NCBI GenBank assembly: GCA_026702615.1
Contig: JAPPBY010000005.1
Location: 26,661-90,660 of the forward strand
Source of the DNA: Chloroflexota bacterium
GTDB taxonomy: Bacteria > Chloroflexota > Dehalococcoidia > Tepidiformales > Tepidiformaceae
DNA: 64,000 nt
Direction of reading: 5' to 3'
Below, piece by piece: positions 9,032 to 18,797 of this stretch. Under the pieces are notes generated by a model. The model worked only from the letters and a program-made list of their open reading frames with translations. It was not told the DNA's origin and made no database searches. Each line of letters starts with the position of its first letter. Position 1 is the first letter of the stretch. The translations under genes and the position numbers were made by a program.

Positions 9032-9166
9032 GGCGTGCCGGACCGACGCGGCGCGGGCATGCAGAGACACTGGCGGGATGGCGTGCTTGTGCGAGAAGCG
9101 CTGTGCCCGGTTCCTGGAGGTGCCTTCCGTTCAGAAATCCACGGCAAGCACTACTCTTCGTCTGCT

Positions 9167-12100
9167 TCAATCCCCCGCTGTCCAGGTAACGGCCTCTTCG
9201 GCCGTCACCCAGTAGGTCGGACCGGACGAGAACGTGGTGAGGGTGTTAAGGCCGGGGATGTCGTCCAGGTCGGGGAAGTACCCGAGCCACCGGCCCGCGG
9301 TCCCGTCCCAGGTGTAGACGGCGACCACCGCTTCGGGGAGGCCGGCCTCGGCGATAGCCACGCCACCAGGACCTGGCCACTTGAACGAGGTCCACGCTGG
9401 GCCCAGCTCGAGTTCCGCAGGCCCAGCCCCGAAGGCCACGCGGTAGACCTTCGTGCGGCTGCCGTCCGCTGAAGTGACCCTGATCGTGATCGCGGCGAGG
9501 CCGTCCAGGGCGACCTGGTGGCCGTTGGTCCTGCGGCCGTCGGCGTCGTCCGGCTTGACCTCGACCTCCGTGCGGCGCTGCACCGCCCCCGCCTCGACCG
9601 TCGTCTCCCTCGCGCCCTCGGCAATGACGCCCCGGTAGTCGGTCCGATCCGGGTCGAACACCCCGATGTCGACACCGCTGAGCCTGAGGGAGGCGAGTCG
9701 TGCGTCAATGGCATCAGGCATGTTGTAGGTGTAGACCCTGCCGTCGCTCTCGTCGGCGACGTACACGATGTCGCCGGTGGCCCAGATGCCCCGCGGACTG
9801 TTGTTGCTCGCGTCGCTCAGCTCGGCGAAGTCCTCGTCGGGGAAGCGCTCGAGGGCCGGGGGCTCTTCGGGCGGTTCGTCACCATCGGGCAAGACGGGTA
9901 CCCGGTAGGCGAAGAGGCGGCGTGGGCTTGAGCTGGGGTCGGAGACCCAGAACGAGACGCCGTCGGACCAGATGCCGCGAGGGTCGCTGTTCCGTGGGTC
10001 GAGGCTGTACCTGGCGAGGAAGTCGCCGCTCGCGAGGTCGTAAACGAAGAGGGATGGGTTGCGGTTGAGCACCCACATCGCCTCGCCGTCGGACCAGATG
10101 CCGCGCGCATTGCGGTTGTCGCGGTTGAGCACGAGGTCGCGCTCTGGGAGGCGCGCGCCGCTCTGGAGGTCGTAGGCGAACAGCGTGTTCTGGCCGCTGT
10201 CGGAGACCCAGATGGTCGTGCCGTCGGACCACACGCCGCGGGGCGCACGGTTGCGCTCGTCGAGCTCGAACTCGCGGCCTTCGACGCGCTCGCCGGTGGC
10301 GAGGTCGTAGGCGTAGATGGCGTCGTCGGCCCCATCACCGTTTTCCAGCAGCCAAACCGTGGTGCCGTCCGACCACATCCCGGTGGGGGAATCGTGACCA
10401 CTGGCCAGCGGCTCGATGTCGTGCTTCACGGTCCACTCGAAGTCGACGGTGCTCGGCGTTGGGCCTGTCCCGCCCCCACCGCCACCACCACCACCGCCGG
10501 CGAAGCCGCCTCCACCGAACGTGCCCCTGCTGGACCTGGCGATGGTGATGATCACGTCCACGGAGTCGTCGGTCGAGTCGGACGGGTTGTAGCTGGGGTT
10601 GAACCCATCGTGCACGTCCACCGTGACGTTGTGCGTCTCCTGCACGTCCGGGTCCAGCACTGCCTTCGTGCGGATCTGGCCGGTCTCCGGGTCGATCTCG
10701 AACTTGTCGGCATCCGGCCCGCTCAGGCTGTAGGTGAGGATGTCGTCCGAGTCGGGATCGGTCGCCTTCACGGGTGGGCCCACGGACCTGCCGGCCGACG
10801 TCCCCTGACCGACCGAGCGAGGCAATTCGGCCTCGTCGAAGGCCGGAGCGTTGTTCGACGACGGCTTGGTGTCGCCGATCTTCGCGGCCGTCACCGCCGA
10901 AGCGGACTTGTTGCCGCCGCGCTGGTCGGAGTACTCCACCGTCGCCCGCAGATAGTTGCCGACGTCGTCGGCGCCCGCGGTGTAGGAGCTCGACCTGGCG
11001 CCCGCGATGTCCTGCCAGCTTGAGCGGTTGGTGGACCGCGCCCACTGCCAGGCTTCACCGGACACGCTGCCGTCGTCGTCGTTGAGCACGGCGTCGAAGC
11101 GGGTGTTTTGCCAGCCGCGTAGCGGCGAGAGGGTGAGCACGCCCGCCTCTTCCACGTCCGTCACCGTGACGGTCACGTCGAGGCTTCCCGTGAGGCCGCC
11201 GGGGTCTTCGGCGGTCACCCTGATCGAGAAGCTCGTGTTGCCGCCCTCGTAGTTCGGCGGTGTCGCGAAGTACAGCTGGCCGCGGCTCGAGATCCAGAAG
11301 TCGTTGCTGTTGACCGACCACTCGAGCGTGTCGCGCTCCGGGTCGGCGCCGGTATAGGTCGCGACCGCGGCGCTGCTGTTCTCGGCGATGGATGGCGTGG
11401 TGTCCCCGCTGACCACCGGCGCCTCGTTCACGTTCGTCACGCTGATGGTGATGGTGATGGTGTCGTCGATCACGTCGTCGGCGTCGTCGTTCTGATCGGC
11501 GCCGTCGCTCACCGACACGATCACGCGGTAGCTCCGCTTGCCTTCGAAGTCCAGTTCCACGCCCGACGCCAGCCGCAGCTGGCCGCTGTTCTCGTCGATC
11601 TCGAAGGAAGTCGCGTCCGTGCCGCTCAGGGAGTAGGTGAGGGAGTCGAAGTTCACGTCCGTCGCGGCCACCGGATCCCCGATCGCGTCGCCGCCCTGGG
11701 CGTCCTCGGGCACCTCGCGCTTGCCGTTCTCCGTGACGGGGAAGGCGGGCGCTGAGTTGACCGGCGGCGGGTCGCCCACGCGCGAGGAGACCTTCGAGGC
11801 GGTCTTGTTCTGCCCGTGGCCGTCGGAGTAGGAGGCCGTGGCGCGGATGAAGTTGCCCGCATCGACCAGCGTCGGCGTGTACCTGTTGCTGGTCGCCCCC
11901 ACCAGGTTGACCCAGTCCGTACGGCCGTTGGGCGAGCGCGCCCACGCCCAGGTGACCGAGCTGGGGCCATCGTCGTCCTCGAGCACCGCCGTCACCTCGA
12001 CGCGCGCCTGGATGGTGGCCGTGAGCGTCGTGAGCGTCACGGCGCCGGCCTCGTCCACGTTGTCGACCGTGATCGTGACGTCGATCGATTGGTCGATCTC

Positions 12101-15100
12101 GGCGGAGGTGTTGCCGAGGCCGTCCTTCCCGTCGTGCACGTCGACCGTGACCTCGTAGCTGGACTTCGTCTCGAAGTCGAGGGGCTCCTTCACGCGCAGC
12201 TGGCCGCTGCTGGCGACGATGCTGAAAGAGGCCGCATCCGTCCCGCTGAGCGAGTACGTGAGCCGGTCCCTCTCGGGGTCCTCGGCGGCCACGGGGTCGC
12301 CGATGCTCGTGCCGGACCTGCTGTTCTCCGGCACGGACCGCGCGCCGTTCTCGGAGGCGGGGAAGGTGGGCTGCTGGTTCTCGCCGAAGACGCGCAGCGC
12401 GGTGATCCCCTCGGCGCGCTTGCCGCCCCCGCGGTTGTCCGTGTAGGTGACGGCCGCGCGGAGGAAGAACCCGGCGTCCGCCAGCACCGTGGTGTAGCTG
12501 CTGGTGGTCGAGGTGGAGGTCGTGTTCGGGATGTTGGTCCAGCCCGTGCGCCCGTCGCGGGAGCGTGCCCACCGCCAGCTGCGGCCGGTGATACTGCCGT
12601 CGCCGTCCGTGAGGGTGGCCTGCACCCTGACCCCGACCCCCGGCTCCGGCTCGGAGAGGGTGACCACGCCCTCCTCCTCCACGTCGAGCACCCGGATCCC
12701 GACGGTCGTGTCGTCGTCGGCCACGCGCTCGGTCTCGACTGTGCCCTGGTCGTCCCTGCCGTCGCTCACATTGACGGGCACGAGGAACAGCCCAGTCGTC
12801 GTCTCGAAGTCCAGCGCCTGGACCGTCCGCAACTGCCCGGTGGTCGGGTGAATCTCGAAGAGCGCGCCGTCGGCCCCCTCACCGATCGCGAACGTGAGGG
12901 GGTGATTTTCGCGGTCGGTGGCCGTCACGCGCTCGCCGATCTCCTCGCCGGCGCTCGTCTCCGGGATGTTTTGGGTTCCGCCGGTGCGGATGCGCGGCGG
13001 TGCGTTGGGGATCGGGTCCGGCGTGATCGCGGCCGTCGCCTCGCTCTCGGCCGACTTCCCCCCGCCCCGGCGGTCCGTGTAGGAGCTCACGATGGCGCGT
13101 ATCTCGAGGTCCGTCTCGTCCTCGTCCGCGACGTAGGTGTACTCATCCATGGCGGTGTTCGAATGGATCAGCTGCTGCCACGCGCCGCCCGACGTCCGCG
13201 TCTGGATGATCCAGGCGAACCCCCCGGAGCCCGGGAGCTGGTCCAGCACGATGCCGCCGTCCGGGTCGGAGATCATGAACGTGACGCTCTCCCCGACGGC
13301 TGGGTTGAGGTTGCTGACCGAGATCGCCCCCGCCTCCTCCACGTCCCGCACCGTCACGGTGACGGGCTGCTCGGCGGTGCGCCGGTTGGTCTTGCTCTTG
13401 ACGTCCCTCACGACGACGGTGAAGTTGTAGACGTTGTCGCCGTTCGCGTCGTCCGGGTCCTCGAAGCTGGGCGCCTCCTTGAAAACGACGTTGCCGCCGC
13501 TGTCGATCTCGAAGTCGGCAGCGTCCGTGCCAGTCAGCGACCATGTGACCCCGCCCTCCTCGTCTCGCCCGGTGTACGTGGCGATAACCGGGAAGGCGTA
13601 GGGCGGCTCCTGGAGGTTCGCGTCGAGGGTCGCGTTGTGCTCGTCGAGATTCAGGGTTGCCGTGGGCGTCCCCGTGAACTCCGGTCGCTCGTTTACGTCG
13701 TCAATCCGGATGAAAAGGTCGTAGCGCGCGACATTGGTGCCGTCGGAAGCGTTCACGGTCACCACGTAGAAATCACTGCCACTCGAGTGAGAACCCAGCG
13801 GGTTCTCACGGTCCGGGACGATGTTCCAGCGGACGATGGCCCGCTCGTCGGAGTTGGGCTCCTCGACGTTGGGGTCCTCCGCGATGACGAAGTCGATCGC
13901 GTCAAGCCCGGTGATGGTCCAGATGATGTCATCCCCCTCCTCGTCCCGGGCCTCGAACGGGTACCAGTACAACTGGTTCTCCAGGGTCGCCGGGATGGAA
14001 GCCATGTCGGCCGCCGTCGTCCCCGAGTCGTACTCGATCTCGTTAGCGTGCAGGCCCGGGCCTACCACGTCAGTGAATTCTGGCGTCTCGTTGACGTTGG
14101 TGACCGTCACCGTCATCGGGTAGTCCCGCGTGCTCACGCCGTCGCCAATCTTCACGATGACCTCGTACTGGTTGTCATCGGCGGCGTGGCTCTCGGTGGC
14201 GTTCACGCGGTCGGTCGGGTCCTCAAAGTTCGGCCCGTTCCGGAAGCTGAGCGTCCCGTGGCCGGTTGTGGCGTCCTCCATGATCTCGAAGTCGGCCGCG
14301 TCCGTGCCGGCCAGGGACCAGGACAACTGGGTGAGTGTGCTTGTCTCCTCATCCCGCGGGATGTAGGTCATGACGTCCAGGTCCGCGGACTCAGCATCCC
14401 ACTCGATCTCCGCAAAGCTCTCGTCGGGAACACCGGCCGGAATCTCTGGCGTTTCGTTGACGTTGGTGACTCGCACGGTGACGGTGAATGTCCCCACGCT
14501 GTTCGATTCACCTGCTCCGTCGTCCGCCTCCACGACGACTTCGTACATGTTGTCGGAGGCGCCCATCATGTTTGAGTCCGCCAGGTCGGCGGGGTTCTCG
14601 AAGTCCGGCTCGATGCTGAAGGACAGGACACCGGTGCTCGAGTCGATGCTGAAGTGGGCAGCGTCCGTGCCGGACAAGTCGAACGTGATCGTCTGGAGAC
14701 CGGCGTTGTCGGCGTTGTCGTCGTCGGTGGCGGTGTAGGTGCCGATGACAAGCTCGGAAGCCGTGGCGGTGTGATCGAATTCGACTTCCGCGAAGTCCGG
14801 CGTGGCGTTCCCGCTCACCACCGGTCGCTCGTTCAGGTCGTTGACCGTGACCTGGACGCTCTGTGTGTCTTCCAGCCTTGGGCTCCCGTTATCCCTTACC
14901 CGCACCGTCACGTCGTAGACGTTGTTGGTGCCGGTGTCGTCAGGCATCTCGTAGTCCGGCGGGTTCTTGAACGTGAGCTCGGCCGTTCCGTTCACGGTCG
15001 AGGTGATGTTGAAGTCCCCGGCATCATTGCCCGACAGGTCCCAGACCATCGTGCCCGTTGTCGCGTCCGGGTCCGTCGCGATGTACGTCGCGACCACGCC

Positions 15101-18100
15101 CGTCGCGTTCTCGTCGAACGTGGCGGTGGACGGGGCCGTGGTCAACGTGGGCGTCTCGTTGACGTCCGTGACGGTCACGGCGAGCGACTTGGAGATGCTG
15201 AGGTGATTCGACGCTCCCCGGGCGCCGTCGATGCCGTTGTCCGTGACCGTGACCGTGACGTTGTAGACGCCGTCGCCGCCGGCGTCCTGCTTGTCCTCGA
15301 AGTTCGGCGCGTTCTTGAAGGTGAGCACGCCGCTGGTCGCGCCGATCTCGAAGAAGGACCCGTCGTCGGCCGTTTCCACGGACCACGTCAGGGTGTTGTC
15401 CGCGTCGTCGGCCTCGTTGTTGCTGTTGTCGGGGTCGGTGGCAACGTACGTGAGCACGGAGGTCTGGTTCTCGGCGACGGAGATGGCGGTCTGGGGGGTT
15501 GTGATCGCGGGCGTCTCGTTGATGTCTGTGACGTTGACGATCACAGAGACCATGTCGTCTGTATTGGTGTTGCTGTTGCCGGCGGCGTCCTTGTTGTCCC
15601 GCACGTTCACGCTCACGTCGTAAAATTCCCGATTTTCAAAGTTGTAGCTGACGCCGCTCTTGGTCTTGATCTGTCCGGTGCTGGAATTGATAGTGAATGA
15701 TGACGCGTCGCTGCCGGTGAGCCAGTAGTGCAGCGTGTCACCGGTGTCGTCGTCGCTGGCGGCCACGGCCGCGCCGACGTCCACGTTTGCTCCGCTGTTC
15801 TCCGCCACCTCCCGCGTTATCACACCGTCCACGCCAAAGGTCGGCTCGTTGTTGCTGGCGGCAATCTGGCCCGTCACCGCACTCGCGGACTTGCCGGAGC
15901 CCTGGGGGTCGGTGTAGGACGCCGTGGCGCGCAGGTACCTGTTCACGTCCACGGCCACGCTTGTATACGTGTTGTTTGTCGCCCCGCTGATGGGGGCGAA
16001 GGGACCCGATGCCGAGGCGGCCAGCGCCCACTGCCACGTCAGGTTGGTGATGGTCCCGTCGATGTCGGTAACCGACGCCGTCAGGGTCTCCCCACCCGCT
16101 TCCGTGCCCGTGATCGTCACCGTGCCGGGCTCGTCCACGTTGGAGAGGTTGATGGTCACGGTGATGGTGTCGTCGGTCACCATGTCGGCGTTGCCGGCGT
16201 CGTCCTTTTCGTCGCTCACGTTGACGATGACGGTGTAGGACTTCTTCGAGCTCTCGAAGTCATACGTGATCCCTGACCTGGTCAGGATCTGCCCGCTTGT
16301 CGCGAGGATGGTGAAGGAAGAGGCATCCGCGCCGCTCAGCCAATACTCAAGCGTGTCGCCGTCGTCATCCGTGGCAGCCACCACAGCCCCGACGTGTACA
16401 CCCCCTCCGCTGTTCTCCGGCACGCTGCGCGTGGCGGTCGTGGTGCTGAACGACGGATCGACGTTGCCGGACGCCACCTGGCTCGACGCGGCGCTGGTTG
16501 CGGACTTTCCCGAACCGTGGGGATCCGTGTAGGAGGCCGTGGCTTTCAGGTACTTGCCCACGTCGGCGGCTACGGGCGTGTAGGGGTTGGACGTGGCCCC
16601 GCTGATGGGTGTGTAAGTCCCGAGCGCCGTGTCGGATCGCGACCACTGCCACGTCACGCTGCTGGTCGTCCCGTCATGGTCGGTCAGCGTCGCGGTTACC
16701 GCCTGCCCGGCCGTGATCGTGCCGGGCAGCGTCACCGTGCCGGCCTCGTCGATGTTGGTGATGGTGACGACGACGTTGATGGTGTCGTCGACGGCGGTGT
16801 CGGTGTTGCCGTTCGTGCTTCCGGCGGCGTTGATCTTGCTGTCGCGCACCCGCACGGTCACGTTGTAGGTGTTGTCGGTTCCCTGGTCCCTGGGGTCCTC
16901 GTAGTCGGTGAGGGCCTGGAACCTGAGCGCGCCCGTTGACGAGTTGATGGTGAAGTCGGCCGCGTCGGGGCCGCCCAGCGTCCACGTCAGCGTGTCGTCC
17001 TCGGGGTCGTCGGCCGCGTACGTCGCGAGCGGGTCGCTGGGCCCGGTCCCCTCCGGCTTGCTGATGGAGGTGTGGGACGAGCCCGTGCTCGTGATGTCCG
17101 GCGCCTCATTGACGTTGGCGACCGTGACGATGACGTCGAAGGTGTCGAACAGCGCGGGCGAGCCGCTGTCGGTGGCTACGAGGCGCACCTGGTAGGTGTT
17201 GGCAGGGGGAGTTGCCAGGCTGCCCGGCGTCTCGTAGTCCGGCGCGTCCTTGAACGAGAGTACGCCGGAGGTCGAACCGATCTCGAACAGCGATCCGTCC
17301 TGGTTCTCCTCAACACTGGTGTCGCTGTCTATCGACCAGGTGTGAGTGTTCGCCGTGTCTGGGTCCGAGACCGTGTAGGTCCCGACGGTGGTCGTGTTCT
17401 CATCGACCTCGGGGTCGAAGGTACCGCCGATTGTCGGCGGTTCATTGACGTCGTTGACGCTGATGGTCACCTTGATGCTGTCGTCCCAGATGCTGTCGGG
17501 GTCTCCGCTGGGACTTTTGCTGTCACGAACGTAGAGCGGCACGACGTAGGACGATGTGGTCTCGAAGTCCAGGGGGGCCATCGTCAAGAACTGGCCGGTG
17601 TTTGTGCCGACGGTGAAGATGAAGAAGGTCGCGGGGAACGAGTAGGTCAGCGTGTCGCCCGAGTCGTCGTCCGTGGCGATGACCGCGCCGACGTTTGTCC
17701 CAGACGTCGAGTTCTCATCAATTCTGAGGGTGGCCGTCTCGGCCGTGAACGTCGGCCTGTCGTTGCTCGCGCCGGTGTGGTTCGTCACTTGCTGGGCGGT
17801 GAACGCTGGCGCGTTGTTGGGCGTGGCCGCATCGTCCTGCACCGGGCTTGAACCGATTGTGTAGTCCAGCGTCACCGTGTCGCTGCTTGCGGCGCCCGTC
17901 GACAGCGTCAAAGCCACCTCAACGCCGCGCACGACGACGCTCGACGGGGTGTAGTCCGTGCCGCCGATGTCCACGGTGAAGTCGGTCGTGGCGGGGGTGG
18001 AGCTCTCGTTCAGGAGCTCGTTGTAGATGAGGACCAGGGACGTTCCGTCCACGTTCACCACGAGCAGTGAAGGAGGAGTGTTATCGAAGTTCTGCCGGAC

Positions 18101-18670
18101 GGGTCGCTCGGCTTGCTGCGGCTCGCTGGCCTGCTCGGACGACTCCGACTCTGGCTCCGAAGCCGGCTCGGGCGTTGCCTCGGGCTCGGGGGTAGTGGCC
18201 TCGGGGATCGTGATGTCGGTCCGGTTTGACCTGGAGCCCTGGTCGTTCGAGCGGATGCGGTAGCGGTAGTCCTGCCCGGCCGTGACGGTGCTGTCGGTGT
18301 AGGTGAGGACGCTGCCGTCGACGCTGTCGATCTTCGTCATGCGCGCACCCTGGACGTCCATGTCGCGGCGGTAGACGGCGTACTCGTCGGGCGTGCAGTC
18401 GGGCGAGGCCTCCCAGGTCAGCACCACGGCTGAGCCGTCCTCGCTGAGGGCGCTCGTCAGGTTGGTCGGGGGCACGCTGCAGGTCGCGTCGGCGCCGGCG
18501 CCGTCCGCGCTCGTGAGCAGCAGCCCGAGCAGCACGAGGAGGACCGAGACCGGAGCGATCAGGCGGCAGACGCGCCTGCGCTCAAGAAACGGAAAGTACG
18601 CCCGCGGTGCGCGATGTTTCGTCCAGGGCCGCACGGCGCGGCGAGGCCCTGGAGAGAGAAGACCCAACAC
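9167..18670 (-). CDS. Giant secreted cadherin/Ig-repeat protein with beta-propeller C-terminus
   Basis: A 3,167-codon surface or secreted protein. The N-terminal signal segment is LIAPVSVLLVLLGLLL (about 36-52). An FN3-like domain (about 62-150), an acidic Pro/Glu/Ser linker (about 150-190) and a SwmB-like domain (about 195-290) follow. Then come about 16 cadherin-like domains linked by DVNE/NVNE/DVEE motifs (15 counted), with six Ig-like domains inserted, recognised by a WQW/WAR core and a final SYTD..GGGKSA strand. A poly-Gly stretch near 2690 leads to five RG[VI]WSDG-type propeller blades. A cadherin-like beta-sandwich domain (DARLASLRLSGVDIG) ends the repeats. No sortase motif or C-terminal anchor is seen. 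Asp/Asn-rich linkers imply calcium binding; adhesion is the likely role. The start is a GTG at 18670; no closer start precedes the signal segment. Confidence 0.9.
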   Translation of the reverse strand: MLGLLSPGPRRAVRPWTKHRAPRAYFPFLERRRVCRLIAPVSVLLVLLGLLLTSADGAGADATCSVPPTNLTSALSEDGSAVVLTWEASPDCTPDEYAVYRRDMDVQGARMTKIDSVDGSVLTYTDSTVTAGQDYRYRIRSNDQGSRSNRTDITIPEATTPEPEATPEPASEPESESSEQASEPQQAERPVRQNFDNTPPSLLVVNVDGTSLVLIYNELLNESSTPATTDFTVDIGGTDYTPSSVVVRGVEVALTLSTGAASSDTVTLDYTIGSSPVQDDAATPNNAPAFTAQQVTNHTGASNDRPTFTAETATLRIDENSTSGTNVGAVIATDDDSGDTLTYSFPATFFIFTVGTNTGQFLTMAPLDFETTSSYVVPLYVRDSKSPSGDPDSIWDDSIKVTISVNDVNEPPTIGGTFDPEVDENTTTVGTYTVSDPDTANTHTWSIDSDTSVEENQDGSLFEIGSTSGVLSFKDAPDYETPGSLATPPANTYQVRLVATDSGSPALFDTFDVIVTVANVNEAPDITSTGSSHTSISKPEGTGPSDPLATYAADDPEDDTLTWTLGGPDAADFTINSSTGALRFQALTDYEDPRDQGTDNTYNVTVRVRDSKINAAGSTNGNTDTAVDDTINVVVTITNIDEAGTVTLPGTITAGQAVTATLTDHDGTTSSVTWQWSRSDTALGTYTPISGATSNPYTPVAADVGKYLKATASYTDPHGSGKSATSAASSQVASGNVDPSFSTTTATRSVPENSGGGVHVGAVVAATDDDGDTLEYWLSGADASSFTILATSGQILTRSGITYDFESSKKSYTVIVNVSDEKDDAGNADMVTDDTITVTINLSNVDEPGTVTITGTEAGGETLTASVTDIDGTITNLTWQWALAASASGPFAPISGATNNTYTSVAVDVNRYLRATASYTDPQGSGKSASAVTGQIAASNNEPTFGVDGVITREVAENSGANVDVGAAVAASDDDTGDTLHYWLTGSDASSFTINSSTGQIKTKSGVSYNFENREFYDVSVNVRDNKDAAGNSNTNTDDMVSVIVNVTDINETPAITTPQTAISVAENQTSVLTYVATDPDNSNNEADDADNTLTWSVETADDGSFFEIGATSGVLTFKNAPNFEDKQDAGGDGVYNVTVTVTDNGIDGARGASNHLSISKSLAVTVTDVNETPTLTTAPSTATFDENATGVVATYIATDPDATTGTMVWDLSGNDAGDFNITSTVNGTAELTFKNPPDYEMPDDTGTNNVYDVTVRVRDNGSPRLEDTQSVQVTVNDLNERPVVSGNATPDFAEVEFDHTATASELVIGTYTATDDDNADNAGLQTITFDLSGTDAAHFSIDSSTGVLSFSIEPDFENPADLADSNMMGASDNMYEVVVEADDGAGESNSVGTFTVTVRVTNVNETPEIPAGVPDESFAEIEWDAESADLDVMTYIPRDEETSTLTQLSWSLAGTDAADFEIMEDATTGHGTLSFRNGPNFEDPTDRVNATESHAADDNQYEVIVKIGDGVSTRDYPMTVTVTNVNETPEFTDVVGPGLHANEIEYDSGTTAADMASIPATLENQLYWYPFEARDEEGDDIIWTITGLDAIDFVIAEDPNVEEPNSDERAIVRWNIVPDRENPLGSHSSGSDFYVVTVNASDGTNVARYDLFIRIDDVNERPEFTGTPTATLNLDEHNATLDANLQEPPYAFPVIATYTGRDEEGGVTWSLTGTDAADFEIDSGGNVVFKEAPSFEDPDDANGDNVYNFTVVVRDVKSKTNRRTAEQPVTVTVRDVEEAGAISVSNLNPAVGESVTFMISDPDGGIVLDQLPGSGGFAWIIQTRTSGGAWQQLIHSNTAMDEYTYVADEDETDLEIRAIVSSYTDRRGGGKSAESEATAAITPDPIPNAPPRIRTGGTQNIPETSAGEEIGERVTATDRENHPLTFAIGEGADGALFEIHPTTGQLRTVQALDFETTTGLFLVPVNVSDGRDDQGTVETERVADDDTTVGIRVLDVEEEGVVTLSEPEPGVGVRVQATLTDGDGSITGRSWRWARSRDGRTGWTNIPNTTSTSTTSSYTTVLADAGFFLRAAVTYTDNRGGGKRAEGITALRVFGENQQPTFPASENGARSVPENSRSGTSIGDPVAAEDPERDRLTYSLSGTDAASFSIVASSGQLRVKEPLDFETKSSYEVTVDVHDGKDGLGNTSAEIDQSIDVTITVDNVDEAGAVTLTTLTATIQARVEVTAVLEDDDGPSSVTWAWARSPNGRTDWVNLVGATSNRYTPTLVDAGNFIRATASYSDGHGQNKTASKVSSRVGDPPPVNSAPAFPVTENGKREVPEDAQGGDAIGDPVAATDVNFDSLTYSLSGTDATSFEIDENSGQLRLASGVELDFEGKRSYRVIVSVSDGADQNDDADDVIDDTITITISVTNVNEAPVVSGDTTPSIAENSSAAVATYTGADPERDTLEWSVNSNDFWISSRGQLYFATPPNYEGGNTSFSIRVTAEDPGGLTGSLDVTVTVTDVEEAGVLTLSPLRGWQNTRFDAVLNDDDGSVSGEAWQWARSTNRSSWQDIAGARSSSYTAGADDVGNYLRATVEYSDQRGGNKSASAVTAAKIGDTKPSSNNAPAFDEAELPRSVGQGTSAGRSVGPPVKATDPDSDDILTYSLSGPDADKFEIDPETGQIRTKAVLDPDVQETHNVTVDVHDGFNPSYNPSDSTDDSVDVIITIARSSRGTFGGGGFAGGGGGGGGGGTGPTPSTVDFEWTVKHDIEPLASGHDSPTGMWSDGTTVWLLENGDGADDAIYAYDLATGERVEGREFELDERNRAPRGVWSDGTTIWVSDSGQNTLFAYDLQSGARLPERDLVLNRDNRNARGIWSDGEAMWVLNRNPSLFVYDLASGDFLARYSLDPRNSDPRGIWSDGVSFWVSDPSSSPRRLFAYRVPVLPDGDEPPEEPPALERFPDEDFAELSDASNNSPRGIWATGDIVYVADESDGRVYTYNMPDAIDARLASLRLSGVDIGVFDPDRTDYRGVIAEGARETTVEAGAVQRRTEVEVKPDDADGRRTNGHQVALDGLAAITIRVTSADGSRTKVYRVAFGAGPAELELGPAWTSFKWPGPGGVAIAEAGLPEAVVAVYTWDGTAGRWLGYFPDLDDIPGLNTLTTFSSGPTYWVTAEEAVTWTAGD

Positions 18671-18797
18671 GCGTGAAACGATAGGTGAGCGGAGCGTGTC
18701 TTATGTGAGAGTACTGTGAAATATGTCTTATCAGGCGTAAGATATCTGTTAGTATTCGCCGGACGATTCCAGCCAACCGTCGATCACAGGGGGAAGC
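18671..18797. promoter_or_regulatory. AT-rich divergent promoter region with repeated octamer
   Basis: This 127-base spacer between two divergent genes is markedly AT-richer than its surroundings. The octamer TGTCTTAT occurs twice on the plus strand, at 18697-18704 and 18724-18731, 27 bp apart. The second copy overlaps a 5-bp inverted repeat (TCTTA 18726-18730, TAAGA 18738-18742). The neighbour encodes an OmpR-type DNA-binding domain, and such regulators bind direct repeats, so an autoregulatory site is possible but unproven. Confidence 0.4.

Noticed and set aside
11816..14575. A 919-codon open frame on the plus strand inside the cadherin gene
   Set aside because: It is antisense to the repeated cadherin/Ig gene and is open because GC-rich codons leave few stops; its translation is Arg/Asp/Gly/Val-rich without domains.
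9167..18670. Repeats here as a CRISPR array or DNA satellite
   Set aside because: The repeats are long, degenerate and in frame; they are protein domain repeats.
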